Source: Lethocerus indicus (taxonomy: Eukaryota; Arthropoda; Insecta; Hemiptera; Belostomatidae). Taken from it: DNA of 64,000 nucleotides. The stretch covers positions 1,550,001 to 1,614,000 of the forward strand of contig JACDQD010000012.1 of NCBI GenBank assembly GCA_019843655.1, in the 5' to 3' direction. Each line of letters starts with the position of its first letter. Within the stretch, counting starts at the first letter, position 1. Position numbers and translations under genes: made by a program. The notes under the pieces are model-generated. The model was not told the DNA's origin. It saw only the letters and a program-made list of their open reading frames with translations, and made no database searches. Below are positions 46,798 through 59,479 of this stretch, piece after piece.

Positions 46798-49700
46798 TAT
46801 ATGAAAAATCGAGGACATCTTTGGCCTCATTCGTATCCACATTGTTTATGTCCCGGGAGGATATGTACGATAATGTAACCAGCGGCATGATACGTAAAGT
46901 CCCTTTGTCAATGTTCGGATAAGAAGAAAGTTTCGTATACAGTGTCGAGCGAAGTTCTGATAGACAGAAAGCACTTTTCGGACCGACTCCTGCGGGTCTG
47001 TGCAATTACCAATCTCGGTTCGAACCGGCCGGGAAATACGGGAAACTTGGCTATGGGGAGTCGTGAAGCGCGGCGTTAAAAGCCCCCGCGGGGGATAAAG
47101 TTATCAAAGGGTGGGAAGAGGCGTCGTCCATTCACCCCGAGGGGGATGGGGGTTGGAGCTCGCCCATTTAGCGACTAACTTTTAACGGCTACAACATTCG
47201 CGTACTACTGAGCACGGACAGGACGTAGTTTAGGAACTGCCCTAACATCTCTCCCCTAATGGCCATCGGCTTCAATTAGCTGAAACAATCAAGTTATCTC
47301 CAGCAGAAAATACAAAATAGAGGTCTGACAATATAAATTCAAGACATTCAGCTCCCTTCCATTTAATCAGTTGAAATTTATAATTGATTTTAGTCATTAA
47401 AAGGTTATTAGTTTTTGGTCGTTCTAATCCCGGTTTTTCAACCTTATTAAAGAAAGGTAAATGTTGTAATAATCTGGTTTGTTTTTATTTTAAAAAGAAA
47501 GAGCACAAAACTGGTCCACTCAACAACGTTCTGTAAAAGAGGACGAGAAATTCTGTTCTAGGAAGCGAACGTACAAAAAGTAGAGTGTTATAAGATAGAA
47601 GAGGCTTCCCTGATGTAAGTAATACCTAAGAGTAATGTAGTAGGAAGAAACTCTGCTGATCCTTCCCTATTCCGGGGTTTAATACCGGATTTAACCTGTG
47701 TTTGGAAAACAACCACCCGAGCCCTCTCCTTCCCAGGTATTTCCGATGTTTCGGAACTCTCTTACCGTTTCATTCGTCTGTATACCTGGAGGTGAGGACG
47801 GTCGCCGGTAATACAGGAAAGAGTAGGTTATAATCGTAAGAAGATTAACGACACCCCACCTCCTACAGGTATACAGAGGAACAGGAGACCCTTGACGGGG
47901 GAGCCAGAAAGAGTTCCTGAAGGAACAGATGAACAGCGGGGTGTCGCTCAGACAGTATTACGCGACCCCAACGGAAGTTAGTATTCCTCTCGGGATTAAG
48001 ACCATACTCCATGCTCTGATGATGTCATACCCTACATCCCGATTAAAGTTCTTTTATTCCTATTGCCTCCCTGATAATAGTTATTTACCCTCGACAGTAT
48101 TTGTGTCCTTTCGAACAACTCAATTGTGTCTTCCGTCGTCGATACCCACCCCCCGTTTCCGGATTTGTCCTTTCTCCGTCGAAATGAGTGCTCCTGAGGC
48201 TGAACTGGAGTGCCTCGCCTGTTCTCGCTTTGAACAATCGGCAAACATCCTTGGCCTGCGGGGCTCCAGTCCACTCCAGTCCCCGGCCGCGGTCGATTGG
48301 AGGCGTAACGAGGTTTGCTGAGCGGATAACCAGCCCCTCAAAAGGGGGGGCTGTTGGGTACGAAAAAAGCTATCGATCGGGCCCCGCCAAACGGAATTTA
48401 TTTTCGGCCCTTCGCAGGGCCACCCTAATACTATGTCACGGCCCCTCCTACCCCCCTCCACACAGATTAGCCCACTCAGAGCCCAATTTCAACTATCAGA
48501 TTCCAAAAATTCCAAAAACGAGAGGAGACAGATTTATTTGATGCCTTTATTAAAAAGGCAACAAATTGAAACATAATCGACACCACTATCAAGAAGGGAC
48601 TATCATACGGTACCTCGGTATGGGTCCTTAATCGAAACAGGACGTATACCAGACGAGCCTTTCCCATAAGAAATGCAAGCAAAAATTTAATTTATTTCGG
48701 TTTTAATTAAAGCATATTTTTGTTACCATTCCTTGAAATATGCAATATAAATTTTGATCACTAAACGACTTGGGACGCATTGGAGATGGACAAAAGCGCC
48801 TTCAAGCGGGAGCGGCAGACAAGACAATCACTAGCCATTTTTACTGTTCAATTGAATTAGAAAGTATTTTACCAAAAATAAAGTTTAAATCACCTTTTTT
48901 ATCTGGAATTAGGCATTGTAGTATCTGTAGGGACATTTTAAATTTCTTTGAAACCTATTTCAGGGGCCGTCACTTATTAAGTGCGGTTTTGTATTACGCG
49001 GTTATGTATATATCAAGGTTCGATTAACGCCTTTTTCAAGAGATTATCTGTGTCATTATGATGATCACTTGGGTTGTTTTCACCTCACTGGTTTTTGTTT
49101 CACCAGTAGTGTTCTCGATCTAGAGGGTTCCTCCTGCTTCTCCCTACCGCCGACGGTTTTACAACGAAATTGGTAAACATGATTTCGCAATACTGGTAAT
49201 TTTACCCGCGACAAATATATAAAAACAATGTACTCCAATTATGCCAAACAGAAGAGTGCAAGAACAGATTAAAAACCGAGAGAAACTGCATTGTATGTCT
49301 GTTATAGGGTACGTATAAAATAGTGCGGTTTCAGTGGAACGGTAGGGGACGTTACACCTGATACGCTCTCACGGTCCATCCCCAGTCCTGTTTGTACTTT
49401 GGTCCCGTTTCCCCTCAATCTTTTTTTTTCCCCCGTACTTCAGGCTCAGAAAACAGGTACGATTCCACCGCCGCGGCCGGTGTTAGTGACGAGCATCGTA
49501 TTTCACAGTCGGCCGTAGAGTACACTTTTCGAATAACCTGTTTATAAACACGCTCTGACATTTCTCAGCCGGTTTTGAAAATATAATTGAGAGGCTGGAA
49601 ATAATTATTTAAAATTTTTAATAATAAAAATGGAATTTTTTAATATGAAAGATAACAATTTGACCGTGGTCAGCTGGAGGGTAGTCTTACGACAGCGCCT

Positions 49701-51006
49701 CGAGTCAATGTGTTGGACCCCAACAAACCGTTCTAGAACGCTTACAACCCCGTAAGAACCGGTACATCGGTGGAGAGACTTCGCGAATTACTCGGTTTCG
49801 AACCGCGCGAAAGGTCTCCAACAATCGAGAAGCCGGGCTTTGTTAATAATGGAGAGGGTGAAAGGAGTAATGGAATTCTTTATACGCGTCCCTGGAATCG
49901 ATGAATCGATGAAATGAAGCGCGAGGGAAAGGCCGAGTTTTCCAATTTCCGGGGGAAGGGGGGCCCTCTTAATGATGGATACTTTCATTACTCCCTAATA
50001 TTGGTGTACGCGCTGTCAACTTTCATTTTCGCCGTCTTCAACTTATTTGGCCTCCACTTTAATTTATATCTCATTTCGGCCAGTATCATACCGACCGAAT
50101 CCAATCGCATTTATAAACAATTTAATTTGTTAGTTGAAACACCATAGGTCAAGTCTCAGATGTTCTGCATTTTTAAACACAATAATCCGATATGATTTGA
50201 TTCATAATTTTTACTTAATTCTACTTTCTTTTTTTGCCCATCTAACAAAGCGACTGATACGTTCACTCGCATTTTTAACATTTTATAATCGGATGCACAA
50301 ACAATTGCGCCAAACGCAAGTGACCCTATTTGGACTGTCCTAATTTTGGATTACTAACGCAGTCGTTTACAGAGTGTTATACGGTCATAAATTTCGCGAA
50401 AACCGTTTCTGGTGAATTTGAGGACAATTTCCAGGCTTAATAATAAGCTTTCAATTATTATCAAATTTTCGACTGAATCATTGCCTTCGAAATGCCAGAA
50501 AGAGTGAAGTGAAAATTGACCAACTAGGCTAAAATATTATTCACAATTTAATTACATTAATTGATTAAACAATTTATTAATTATTAGTTAATTAAATTCT
50601 AAATTTTCTCAGTACCGATTAATTAAAATCGAAAAAAATATCGAAATAACTAATGTGACAGATAAAAATGTTGTGAAAATTTGTTGACATCACGGAATTT
50701 GTGCGTCGGGCAGCAGGATTTAAAATAAAAATTCCGTAAAATATGTTTATTACATGTTATGCAAATTACATGTTTGTTGGTGATGAAATGGTACAACACT
50801 ATGGGATAAGTCTACGAAAGGCGTCTATGAAAGTAGCTTGAGGAAGTAAGTCAATGTTGGTAACGAGCAAGGCAAGATGAGAATAAAGTGAGAGGGAGAG
50901 AAGATGTAACCAACCCCCGGACAGGGGGTAGGCGGGGGCGGGGGGTTGATTAATGGTGTAGAACAAGCGGCGGGAGATGAACCCGAGGAACAAATTACAT
51001 GAGGGG

Positions 51007-51008
<2 letters not shown>
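46798..51008. other. Long non-coding stretch
   Basis: No gene or classified element. 46860-46990 may be another decayed LINE end on the minus strand. 48200-48450 is CG-rich. 50530-50650 is very AT-rich with closely packed TAATTA/ATTAAT motifs. 49300-50000 is unremarkable unique DNA. All open frames here are short and lack family resemblance. Confidence 0.35.

Positions 51009-51092
<84 letters not shown>
51009..51092. repeat. (CT)n microsatellite
   Basis: About 42 CT repeats without interruption. Confidence 0.97.
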
Positions 51093-51094
<2 letters not shown>

Positions 51095-52030
51095 AGTTCG
51101 TGTTCGATTTGTTTTCTCGGGCCAAAAACACGCGATCGGACCGACGACGACGACAAACAACAAAAGGAGTAGGGCCCGGAGTTCAAATATTGATTTTGAA
51201 GGCCGGTTAACGACAGTTTTGCGCAAATGTACGGATGAATCGTCGGCGAGTTTCGTGCATAATACATGAAAACACGAGGCCGAATTGGGGCCGGCCACGA
51301 AAGGTAAATTATTACCGGCGGCGATCCACCGATTGGACGGTCGCGAATTGTAATCGAAACGAAAATTCGTTCGGGCCAACAAGCAGAATGCGAGCTACCG
51401 ATACCAGAAAATAACGGGCCTAATATAATACTGACATTAGGAGAAGTCACAAAAGAAAGTTGAGGAGAGCTTTCTGTCAACAGCTCCAGGATTATTTGCT
51501 CTAGGATCAAATGACAAAACTATTCTAGGAGCCCAAATGCTCCGAAAACGCATAAAAACGAAATATTCATGCAAACAATCTATTTTTTATTTTTGCTAAT
51601 CAATGACTTAAGTATAACTGGATTTCCATTGTATGTTTTCATTCATAAGGTTTGACATAACTCAAGTTTATAACTTAGTAAATCGGTAGGAGTAAATTAA
51701 GATCAGTAGTTAGGTTAAAAGGAACAGTCGTCAGGCAGTATTTGCGACGTCTTTGTCGCTGCAAGACTCAAGATTAAGTTTCATTCATTTGTTTGTTCGA
51801 TTTATCAAGCCGTATATTAAATATAATTTAAAAGAAAAATGTCGCGATAAAATGAGAAGAAAAGAAAATATTGCTGTGAAATTGGGCGCAGAACGGGAGC
51901 GATCGAGCCGTCGGAAATGGAGCACGGATGTTGAGAGGGTAATTAAAAGATCGTTCCCGAGGGGAGGGTCAACGCACCGGACGGAGAACGGTAGAGAAAG
52001 AGAGGGATAACGGAGAGGGATAAAGGGGGG

Positions 52031-52074
52031 GGAGAGAGAGAGAGAGAGAGAGAAAGAAGAATAAAGCCGAGAGG

Positions 52075-52135
<61 letters not shown>
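52031..52135. repeat. (GA)n microsatellite, interrupted
   Basis: Two GA blocks (52031-52052 and 52076-52135) separated by agaaagaagaataaagccg. Confidence 0.97.
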
Positions 52136-52139
<4 letters not shown>

Positions 52140-52465
52140 AACAATGGAGGAGGCCGAGCGTGAGACAGAAACAGAGAAAGAGCTCATTACAATATCTGCC
52201 GGCCCGGCCACAATGGAGAGGCCTCAATTTCGAATAACAATTCAGAATTATAACTCGGCTTTATAGACAGTTTTACAAAGGATCATCAGCAGCAATCATC
52301 ACGACTCATTTTATTATATATGCAGTTAATATGCGAAAACTCGGTAGCAACTACCTTGATAGATCAGTTAAAGTGCGATTTTAACTAGTTAGTCTGTAAT
52401 TACCATAATTTTTTTCTGTTTGAAATGTATTTTGAAATATATTCTCTACAATATTATATGTATAG

Positions 52466-52690
52466 AGACGGGGACGAGCGGAAAGACGGGAATGAAATTT
52501 GGCGAAAAGGGATTTTATGACTCGGTCGACTGTTGGTATGTTGAGGTCGCTGCGAAGAATGCGAATGGGGACATACCACGGGGGGCATTGAGGACGGTTC
52601 GAAAGAGTTTCGATCGCAATCTCCGGATTGGAGCGGCGTTTGATGTCTTTGTAGATCCCTCATAGTTCGATGCCGGGTCCCGGGTGCGGT
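52466..52690 (-). pseudogene. Jockey-type LINE 3' fragment
   Basis: The minus strand carries KIPFRQISFPSFRSSP (compare KFHSRLSPHPNP), SSQRPQHTNSRP (the HHDLNIPTV region) and upstream pieces in other frames. It lacks the 3' untranslated region and A-tail. Confidence 0.65.
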
Positions 52691-52904
52691 GGGAACGAAC
52701 TTTCCTCCACTTAAAGTTAGTGTTACCGATCTGGACAATAAAGAAAATATCACGCGACGAAACGGCAAGAATGAGCCAACTGTGAAGGGAAATCAATTAG
52801 TCCGGGAGTTGAGATTGAAAGATCAGCCGGCAGGGTTATTTTTCGCATAAATGAGACGCTGGTTGAATCTTTTGTCAATAAGGCGAATATAGAAATAACA
52901 AAAG

Positions 52905-53200
52905 TCCGTAGATTTTGTGTTTCTCTCTCCTGTCTCGGGTTTGGTCTTTTGCTAGACCGGTTTCGGCTGCTCGCCATCTTCAGTAGCGGTGTTAGTCACT
53001 TTGGCACTGACAGTACAAGTGACCGTGACAGTGCAGTGGGATACCCGAAAAACATCCAATGTGCCAAAGTGACTAACGCCGCAACTGAAGATGGCGAGCA
53101 ACCGAAACCGGTCTACCAAAAGACCGAACCGGCGAGAGGACACAGAAACACACACAATCTATGTGTCTGCCCTAGCAGACCACAAAATAGGTATCTTAAA
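52905..53200 (+). mobile_element. HR element, complete hairpin with tail
   Basis: Starts ccgtagattttgtg; the left arm, a short interior (ctgacagtacaagtgaccgt), the right arm and tail (agcagaccacaaaataggta, tcttaaaac) are all present. Only a weak flanking similarity (aacaaaagtcc / acagaagaagtcg) was seen, so no duplication is claimed. A further scrap ggtgctagaccggtttcggt lies at 53229-53248. Confidence 0.9.
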
Positions 53201-53248
53201 ACAGAAGAAGTCGTTCAGCGTGCGGTTTGGTGCTAGACCGGTTTCGGT

Positions 53249-54730
53249 CCCGAATTACCGCCAGCACTTTAAAACCGACTCTGCGCCTGCAGAGTAGTAA
53301 CAAGTCTTTACTACGGAGGGAAAGGTCGCCGAATGAAAGAAGGTTTGCCGACCACCGGTGGGCGGTAAATCGGTAATTACAGGGCTGGTAAACACCCTGC
53401 GGCGGCGGACTGCGTTTGTGTGCGGGGGAGGGGCGGTGCGCACGTTGCACTTTACACGAGCGCAAAGTGCATATTTTACCGGTCACATTCAATCACACTT
53501 CAAACCTAATCGAGATCTATTGGAAGCAATATTTATCGATTATGCCGAATATCAAAACGTCAGGTCGTCGTAATTAATGCCCAGGCAAACGAGGCATAAA
53601 ATGAAAATGAATAAATAGCATATACATATACAAATAATATAATTTGATACTTTTTCTTACATATTTAAGTGTTTAACACGCTATTTATATTTTTATTACC
53701 CAAAATCATTCATTTACTGTTCTAATACTACTTTTTGTACACTTTTTCTCTTCTATTTTTGCGTTCCCTACTCTGTTCTCCCACCCACGACAGTTTGTAC
53801 GCCGTTGGTCTAATGTATTTTCTGTAGCCCGGATACACGACTTCTATTTACAACTCTTATAACTACAATAAATAAAGGAAACGGCGTTCGCGTCTTCTAC
53901 CGACTGTGGGGAAAACATCGCGGGAATGAATATCTCAGTAGTGTCCCGGAGATACTGGATCCTAAAACACTAACTGTAATTGCGAAGAAACCTTTGTACA
54001 TTTGAAAATTCAATGTTACATTATACATATTTATTGTCGCCTTAATGGAAGTTTTTGTCTACGATTTATATTTTGCCCTAATCCACTTTTATTATTTTTT
54101 CTCGCCCGACCTAATATCGTGGTCCGGGTTTAAGAACCTCCGGTTCAGAAATTAAGACGAAGAGGCGGTAGGCCGACTGCAGCGGTCGAAGCATTCTTTG
54201 GCCGAGTGCCAACCTGCATGGCCAGACCCCCGCCATCGCATACCGTCTATTTAAAGACACAAATATTACCGTCGAAACAGTTTCAATTCCTAGTCTATAT
54301 CACCGCCCGGCGATAGACCCTAATTGCGCATATATTCGACTTAAATATAATGTAATTTTCATTTTATACATGTTACACACGTGGAGTAATGTAGGGAAAT
54401 TGTGTAACAGCTGTTGTAAACAGTTGACTAAACTAATACATCAGGAAAAAGAAATTGAGAACCGGGAAATATTTATGAACAAACTGACAAATATAATAAT
54501 TATGAAAATAAACTGCCAAAGTGATACAAATATTCACCTCGCTGATACAGCTCAACAAATGAAAATAGGACACCCGATAATCCAAAAATTTCCATATTTC
54601 TGTCTTAATTGTCGCTATAAAAGAAACCACTCAGTGTTTACAATCTTGCCTACATCTAGAAGACTGTACAACTATGACACTGATGAATCGCATATATTCT
54701 AATAATATTGATATAAAATAGAGGCTTATT
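53249..54730. other. Non-coding stretch
   Basis: 53260-53460 is CG-rich; 53600-54100 and 54300-54720 are AT-rich. No gene recognised. A 110-codon plus-strand frame at 54370-54702 has no family resemblance and an AT-rich composition. Confidence 0.35.
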
Positions 54731-54734
54731 AAGA

Positions 54735-54870
54735 AAAGATTGCTTTTTATTTACTGTATCAACAAACATCTGTTATAAAGATATCTTGTTTCTCTTGATA
54801 AAGAAGCCACCGAATTATGGCACTTTTGACGTATCCGGGCTACAGAAAATTTGCGGCGTTTATATTAGAG
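54735..54870 (-). mobile_element. LINE 3' untranslated fragment
   Basis: tctcttgataaagaagccac, atggcacttttgacgtatcc and gggctacagaaaat match 34490-34545. No coding part was identified. Confidence 0.55.
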
Positions 54871-55230
54871 AAGAGTATTGTATTTTCAATTCATTTTTAA
54901 TTTCAATTGCAAATTTGACCGTATTTGAGAATCTATAATATACAAGTTGCGATTACTCGTGAGTACCAGGCGGTACGATTACCGGCGTGTATAAATAAAC
55001 TTTTGATCAGCCCGACCTCTTGCGTGCCCGGTGGGGGCACTCAACGCCAACTGCACTATTGGCAACGCAGCACTCGGCACAGAGCGCAGCTATTAATATG
55101 TTTCAGGATTAAGTGAAATATCGATTAATTATTCTATCGAATCCGGTAGAACATTGCATATTTGCAACCCGTAGGTTTAAGTATATATCGTTTTGAATAT
55201 TGGTAATACATTTAAGATATTTAGAACGAT

Positions 55231-55712
55231 TTTTTGTACAATCAACATCTTATAGGTAAAAATGCAGTATGCATTTTTTTCACACGTATTTCGTGATAAA
55301 AGGAACCACCCAAATGGCACTTTTGACACAAGAACAATTATAGTCTAAGGGCTAAGCGGCATTTAAACCGACCCGGGGGGGGGGGATAATGGATGGGTAA
55401 GAGAGGAAAGGGACCGAACGAGTGGATTGGGATGAGGAGAAAGGCGGGAGTGGAACTTCAGGAACCGGGATTTTGCGACTTCGTTGACTGTCGGTATGTT
55501 GAGGTCGTGGTGGATTGTGCGGTTAGAAACATACCGGGGAGCATTAAGGATGGCGCGAAGGACTTTTGACTGGAATCTCTGGATGCGGGCGATGTCGGAT
55601 GTCTCGGTGGAACCCCATAGCTCAATACCGTATGTCCATGTCGGTTTAAGTATCGCTTTGTATATTGTCAGTTTGTTACTTAAGGTCAATTTTGATGTGT
55701 AAGTCCACATTT
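55231..55712 (-). mobile_element. Jockey-type LINE insertion, 5' truncated, A-tailed
   Basis: The minus strand gives 115 codons of ORF2 end (55363-55710), then a 3' untranslated region of about 130 bp ending gattgtac plus A6 at 55231-55236. Truncation at 55712 is abrupt. It is the best reference copy for all LINE fragments in the window. Confidence 0.85.
55363..55710 (-). pseudogene. Jockey-clade ORF2 C-terminus, open frame of 115 codons
   Basis: Readable motifs in order: LSNKLTIYKAILKPTWTYGI (residues 10-29), ELWGSTETSDIARIQRFQSK (30-49), VLRAILNAPRYVSNRTIHHD (50-69), LNIPTVNEVAKSRFLKFHSR (70-89), then a natural stop after a proline-rich end. This pattern, YGI-LWG, then IQRFQSK-LR, then HDLNIPTV, is the C-terminus shared by Jockey-clade LINEs, after the reverse transcriptase fold and thumb. 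Endonuclease and YxDD core are absent, so it is inactive. The M at the start is only a frame start. Confidence 0.88.
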
Positions 55713-56236
55713 TTGTTTGGAGTCGATTCTTTTGAACGAAGATTCAGCACAGAACAATAGCATCACTGTTGTGATTACCCGATAGGAAAAGCGCAATCAA
55801 AAGAAATCCACCATATAGATTAAGCCGTCGAATGCTTTCTAAGAGCTTTCTACTTTTAAACCTGCTAATAATTTTCACTAATATGTTCTAGGCCTTCTTC
55901 TGTCCAGTTCCAATTCAATTCTAGTTTGTAGAAATTGTAGAAAGGAAACGAATTATGTGCACTTTAAATGTGTCCACAGTAATACCGAGACAAGAACGCG
56001 GCTACTACGTGAACATTCCGCTGACCAACGACAGTCTCTGATTCCCGTGAGAAACTTCGGTATGATTGTTTCTCGTTTAGCCGTTATTTTCCTACACAGA
56101 TGCATTTTATTCGTACGATTCCACATGTTAATTTCGATGAACAACGGAAACGTTCTTCAAAAGGAAACGCCGTCTATAATCGCAGGCGCGTACAAGATTT
56201 TTTTTTAAATGTCATCAAAATTTATAGAATATAGAG
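55713..56236. other. Non-coding stretch
   Basis: No gene or element recognised. Confidence 0.35.
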
Positions 56237-56295
56237 GCTTAGAATACCTGTTTTGTGGTCAGCGAGGGGTTGGAATACCGTAGATTTCGTGTGCA
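56237..56295 (-). mobile_element. HR element, 5' truncated to tail only
   Basis: ttagaatacctgttttgtgg, tcagcgaggggttgg, and ataccgtagatttcgtgtg are present and the arm ends abruptly. In minus orientation just the last 59 bases of an HR copy remain. This is how a 5'-truncated retroposon looks. Confidence 0.85.
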
Positions 56296-56600
56296 AATAA
56301 CAAAGAGGGCACTTGTTTCCTTTTTTTATAATTCCCATTTTAATAAACTGGATACCGCTTTGTTCGCGTTCTCTCCGCATTCCTAATTTTATTCACCTTT
56401 GTCCGTGAAAGAGAATATCTCCAGCTTAATTATTTCAGCGAAAAGTTCAGTTATGCTCTAAAAGATTTATATTATTTAAGGGGTTTTTATATAAAATATC
56501 GAGGTAATTATTTTATCACATCGATTAGTATAATGCGGGTGTATCAAACTGGAATTTATGCGACTCAGCAAAATGGAGTGTTTAAGTAAAACATTGAGAA

Positions 56601-56945
56601 TTGCCGTAGATATCGTGTGATTCTGTCTTCTCTCGCCGGTTTGGTTTTTTGCTAGACCGGTTTCGGCCGCTCGCCATCTTCAGTAGCGGTGTTAGTCACT
56701 TTTGGCACTTGGATGTTTTTTGGGCAGCCTCATTGCACTGTCACTGTACTGTGGTAGTTGTACAATATATACGTGTCTTGTTATTGTGTTTTTGTGGGAT
56801 GTTGTTTGTCTTATTTCAGTTGACTGGGGGATGGGATTTTGTTAATCGCCTTGTCTTTGTCTGATTGTCGGTCAAAAAAGGGAGGAGGGCGGTTGGGCTG
56901 AAAAGACCAAACCAGCGAGAGGAGACAGAAACACACGAAATCTAC
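56601..56945. mobile_element. HR element with long interior, no tail
   Basis: The complete left arm is followed by an interior (ttgttattgtgttttt, gatgttgtttgtcttatttc, gtctgattgtcggtcaaaaa) shared with 4620-4780, and a short right end (aaaagaccaaaccagcgaga to aaatctacag). The interior carries no reading frame. Confidence 0.9.
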
Positions 56946-57825
56946 AGAATATAAAGGTGTATTAATCTATTTTTTTTAAACATGACATAGGTCAACGTGC
57001 CGATGAATGAGTTCGATTCTCCGAATTATTTTTCATTACAAATTTTAGCCGCATATTTGCAATTTCCACCCCGAATCTTCCGCAATCGATCAAGAAAACA
57101 ACGACTCAAGAATTATAAGGGTGTGTTTCTGCCCCCAGACCACCCCTACTAATCCCGCATGATTTATTGCTGTGCTTTCAAAGTGCGATTTCGTGTACAT
57201 GGGACAAAAGAAACTCTAGTCCTAACTACTGCCTCTTTGGGGCTCAAGATTAAGTAAGAACAGCTCAACAAATATAACAGTTCAGTAGGGGAAACTTAAT
57301 TATTTACAATTATCATATAGATCTACCTCTTGCAATTTTGCCAGGTACGGCGCTACAGATGTAAAAAAACAGATTCTCTTCCAATATCTGATCTGATCAA
57401 TATACATCTATTCGACTGTTATCTAAAATTTTGTAGCACGATCGACTGAGATGAATCACAAAAAAGATAAAGTTTTGTAAACTTATTTATCCGAAATATT
57501 TATAAAAAGGAAATATTGACGAGACAAATTCAATATGGTACGTCAAGTTGCGGCGTTTAAATCTTGAGACTGTTTACCCGTAATTCTGTAAACACTGTAC
57601 CTGATGATATTAAATAATATATATTATTATAACCAGCTAGGTCATATAATAGGTATTATTTTTAGTAATTAGGAGAGGCCGCAAAAAAAATTGAAAATTG
57701 AAAATTTTTGGGAAAATCGGAAGAAAATTATTTCGGCGCTATTGTAATAATTACAGTGCTGTAAAGCGAAATGAACTCGTGAGGTGAAACGCATGTACCG
57801 ACATTTAAGTACCGTGAAGATGATC

Positions 57826-57828
<3 letters not shown>
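56946..57828. other. AT-rich non-coding stretch
   Basis: No gene or element recognised. Confidence 0.35.

Positions 57829-57873
<45 letters not shown>
57829..57873. repeat. (TA)n microsatellite
   Basis: About 22 TA repeats. A short hairpin GGGCTGCC/GGCAGCCC with a 6-base loop follows at 57893-57914. Confidence 0.97.
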
Positions 57874-57877
<4 letters not shown>

Positions 57878-58422
57878 CTGGAAACCTTAAAAGGGCTGCC
57901 AGAAGGGGCAGCCCGGTCAACTGGGCGGATACCCTAATGGTGGCCTCACGTTTCAGTGACTCACCCCATAGCACTTGGGGCCGCAGAATTAGTGAAATAA
58001 ATTTGATATATTCGGTGACTAATCGTCGTTTAGAGGAAACGTCTGACTGAGGAGGATCGGCTCTGATGATTGGTCCGTCTTACGAGGAAGACTCTGTCAT
58101 CCGGAAACGCTTTGAATCATATTTTCGACGCGGGGGACTTCCGGCCTGCGACCGGGGCAGGTCCCAATTTGGACAGCTTAGAGTCCAAAAGCTTAGTGGT
58201 AAATAAATAGCACGGAGTCCAATTTGCGCACTGCCTAATACGACGCGATAATTTCTCCCCGTGCGCGGGTGTAATTATGAAATATTTCCGGGTGTTCCGA
58301 CGCGTTCTAAACTTCTCGACGGCATTAACAAGGAATATAAATGTATTTTTGGATTTAAAATGTTTGGTTAAAATGGAGGGAATCGGATCTCACGGTTTCA
58401 ATAGAAGACGGAATCGCAGATA

Positions 58423-58617
58423 CTAGAATATTCGAACATATGTGTGAACATATCTTCCCCCCTGTTCTTCAAGTTTTTTTAAGATGTCTAATATTTTCTG
58501 CTGCGCCTTAATACTTCGTTTACGGACGTTTCTTACGTACCACTTTGGCACATACCGTAGTGATAGGTATAATAGGCAAGAGGACATTTCCCTCATTAAA
58601 CGCTGACTTTCATCCAT
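58423..58617 (-). other. Short basic open frame, unrecognised
   Basis: The minus-strand frame of 64 codons starts at an ATG (58617) with an in-frame stop five codons before it. It reads MDESQRLMREMSSCLLYLSL, RYVPKWYVRNVRKRSIKAQQ, KILDILKKLEEQGG. The spacing of charged and leucine residues looks more protein-like than other short frames here. I do not recognise the family. It could be chance or a fragment of an old coding sequence. Confidence 0.15.
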
Positions 58618-58942
58618 TAATAACAGTAAATATTACGACGGTAAAGTCGGAATTTTCCTATGATTGGTAATTTTGACGCGTACTGTAAACCTAGTGTTAA
58701 AGTGACTATTATTAAACGGACTAATTCGATTGTAGGTCTTCCGTTAAAATAATTATTTTGTATTTTCATTCTGTTAATAATATTTTCTGTCTACTTTACA
58801 TAGAGCTTACATCTAGCGTAGCTCGGATTAATTTTAATCCGAGTTTGTACTTGGCCAGAGACGTGTGATGGGGCAGGAAGCGGGAACGGGGGCCAATTAA
58901 GAGAGGAGAGAGGCAGGATGAAGGGGGATAGAGGGGAGAGGC

Positions 58943-58980
58943 GACGTCACGAGGGGGGCGCACGCACCAAGGTGACCTTG
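58943..58980. promoter_or_regulatory. CRE-like site and nuclear-receptor-type palindrome
   Basis: GACGTCAC at 58943-58950 and CAAGGTGACCTTG at 58968-58980. The latter is an inverted pair of half-sites of the AAGGTCA class used by nuclear receptors (FTZ-F1/ERR type), sharing the central G. It lies in a GA-rich, CG-rich segment. Function is not shown. Confidence 0.25.
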
Positions 58981-59029
58981 CCGTGCAGGACACGAGGGAG
59001 AGAGGAGGGGAAGAGAATGAGAATAATAG

Positions 59030-59063
59030 AGAGAGCGTGAGAGTGAGAGAGAGAGAGAGAGAG
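59030..59063. repeat. (GA)n microsatellite
   Basis: A GA run with GTGAGA interruptions. Confidence 0.92.
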
Positions 59064-59479
59064 TGGTGGAGTGATGGATGGGGTCAAAGGGGGGAAGGCC
59101 ATTTTGTGGGGTTGGGGCGGGCTTGAGAGAACACCCTTTTACCAATCAATACAAAGTGGATGGACCCTTCTGCACGGCCCTTTCCCAATTACCGTGCTGC
59201 CCCCTCCCTCCCTCCGTCATCCCTCCGCACCCTCCTCGAAGCCTCCGAGACGAAGCTCCTGAAGATTGTGCCGTCTGATGATAGAGTGTGCGAGCGTCAC
59301 CGCTGGCGCAGTTAACTGCCCTTCGAACGACTAACACGCAATCCCCCATACCCAGCTCGAGGGGACAGACAAGACTGAAACGGGCATCCAGATTAACAGG
59401 AGATTAAACACATATTAACCACGACGTTGTAATGCGGAACAGAACTGTGTACGGGGTCCACTAAGACTTCGAACATCGC

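Noticed and set aside
47929..48541. Overlapping frames of 113-130 codons at 47929-48541 on both strands
   Set aside because: CG-rich unique DNA with mutually overlapping frames and no recognisable motif, splice context or repeat family.
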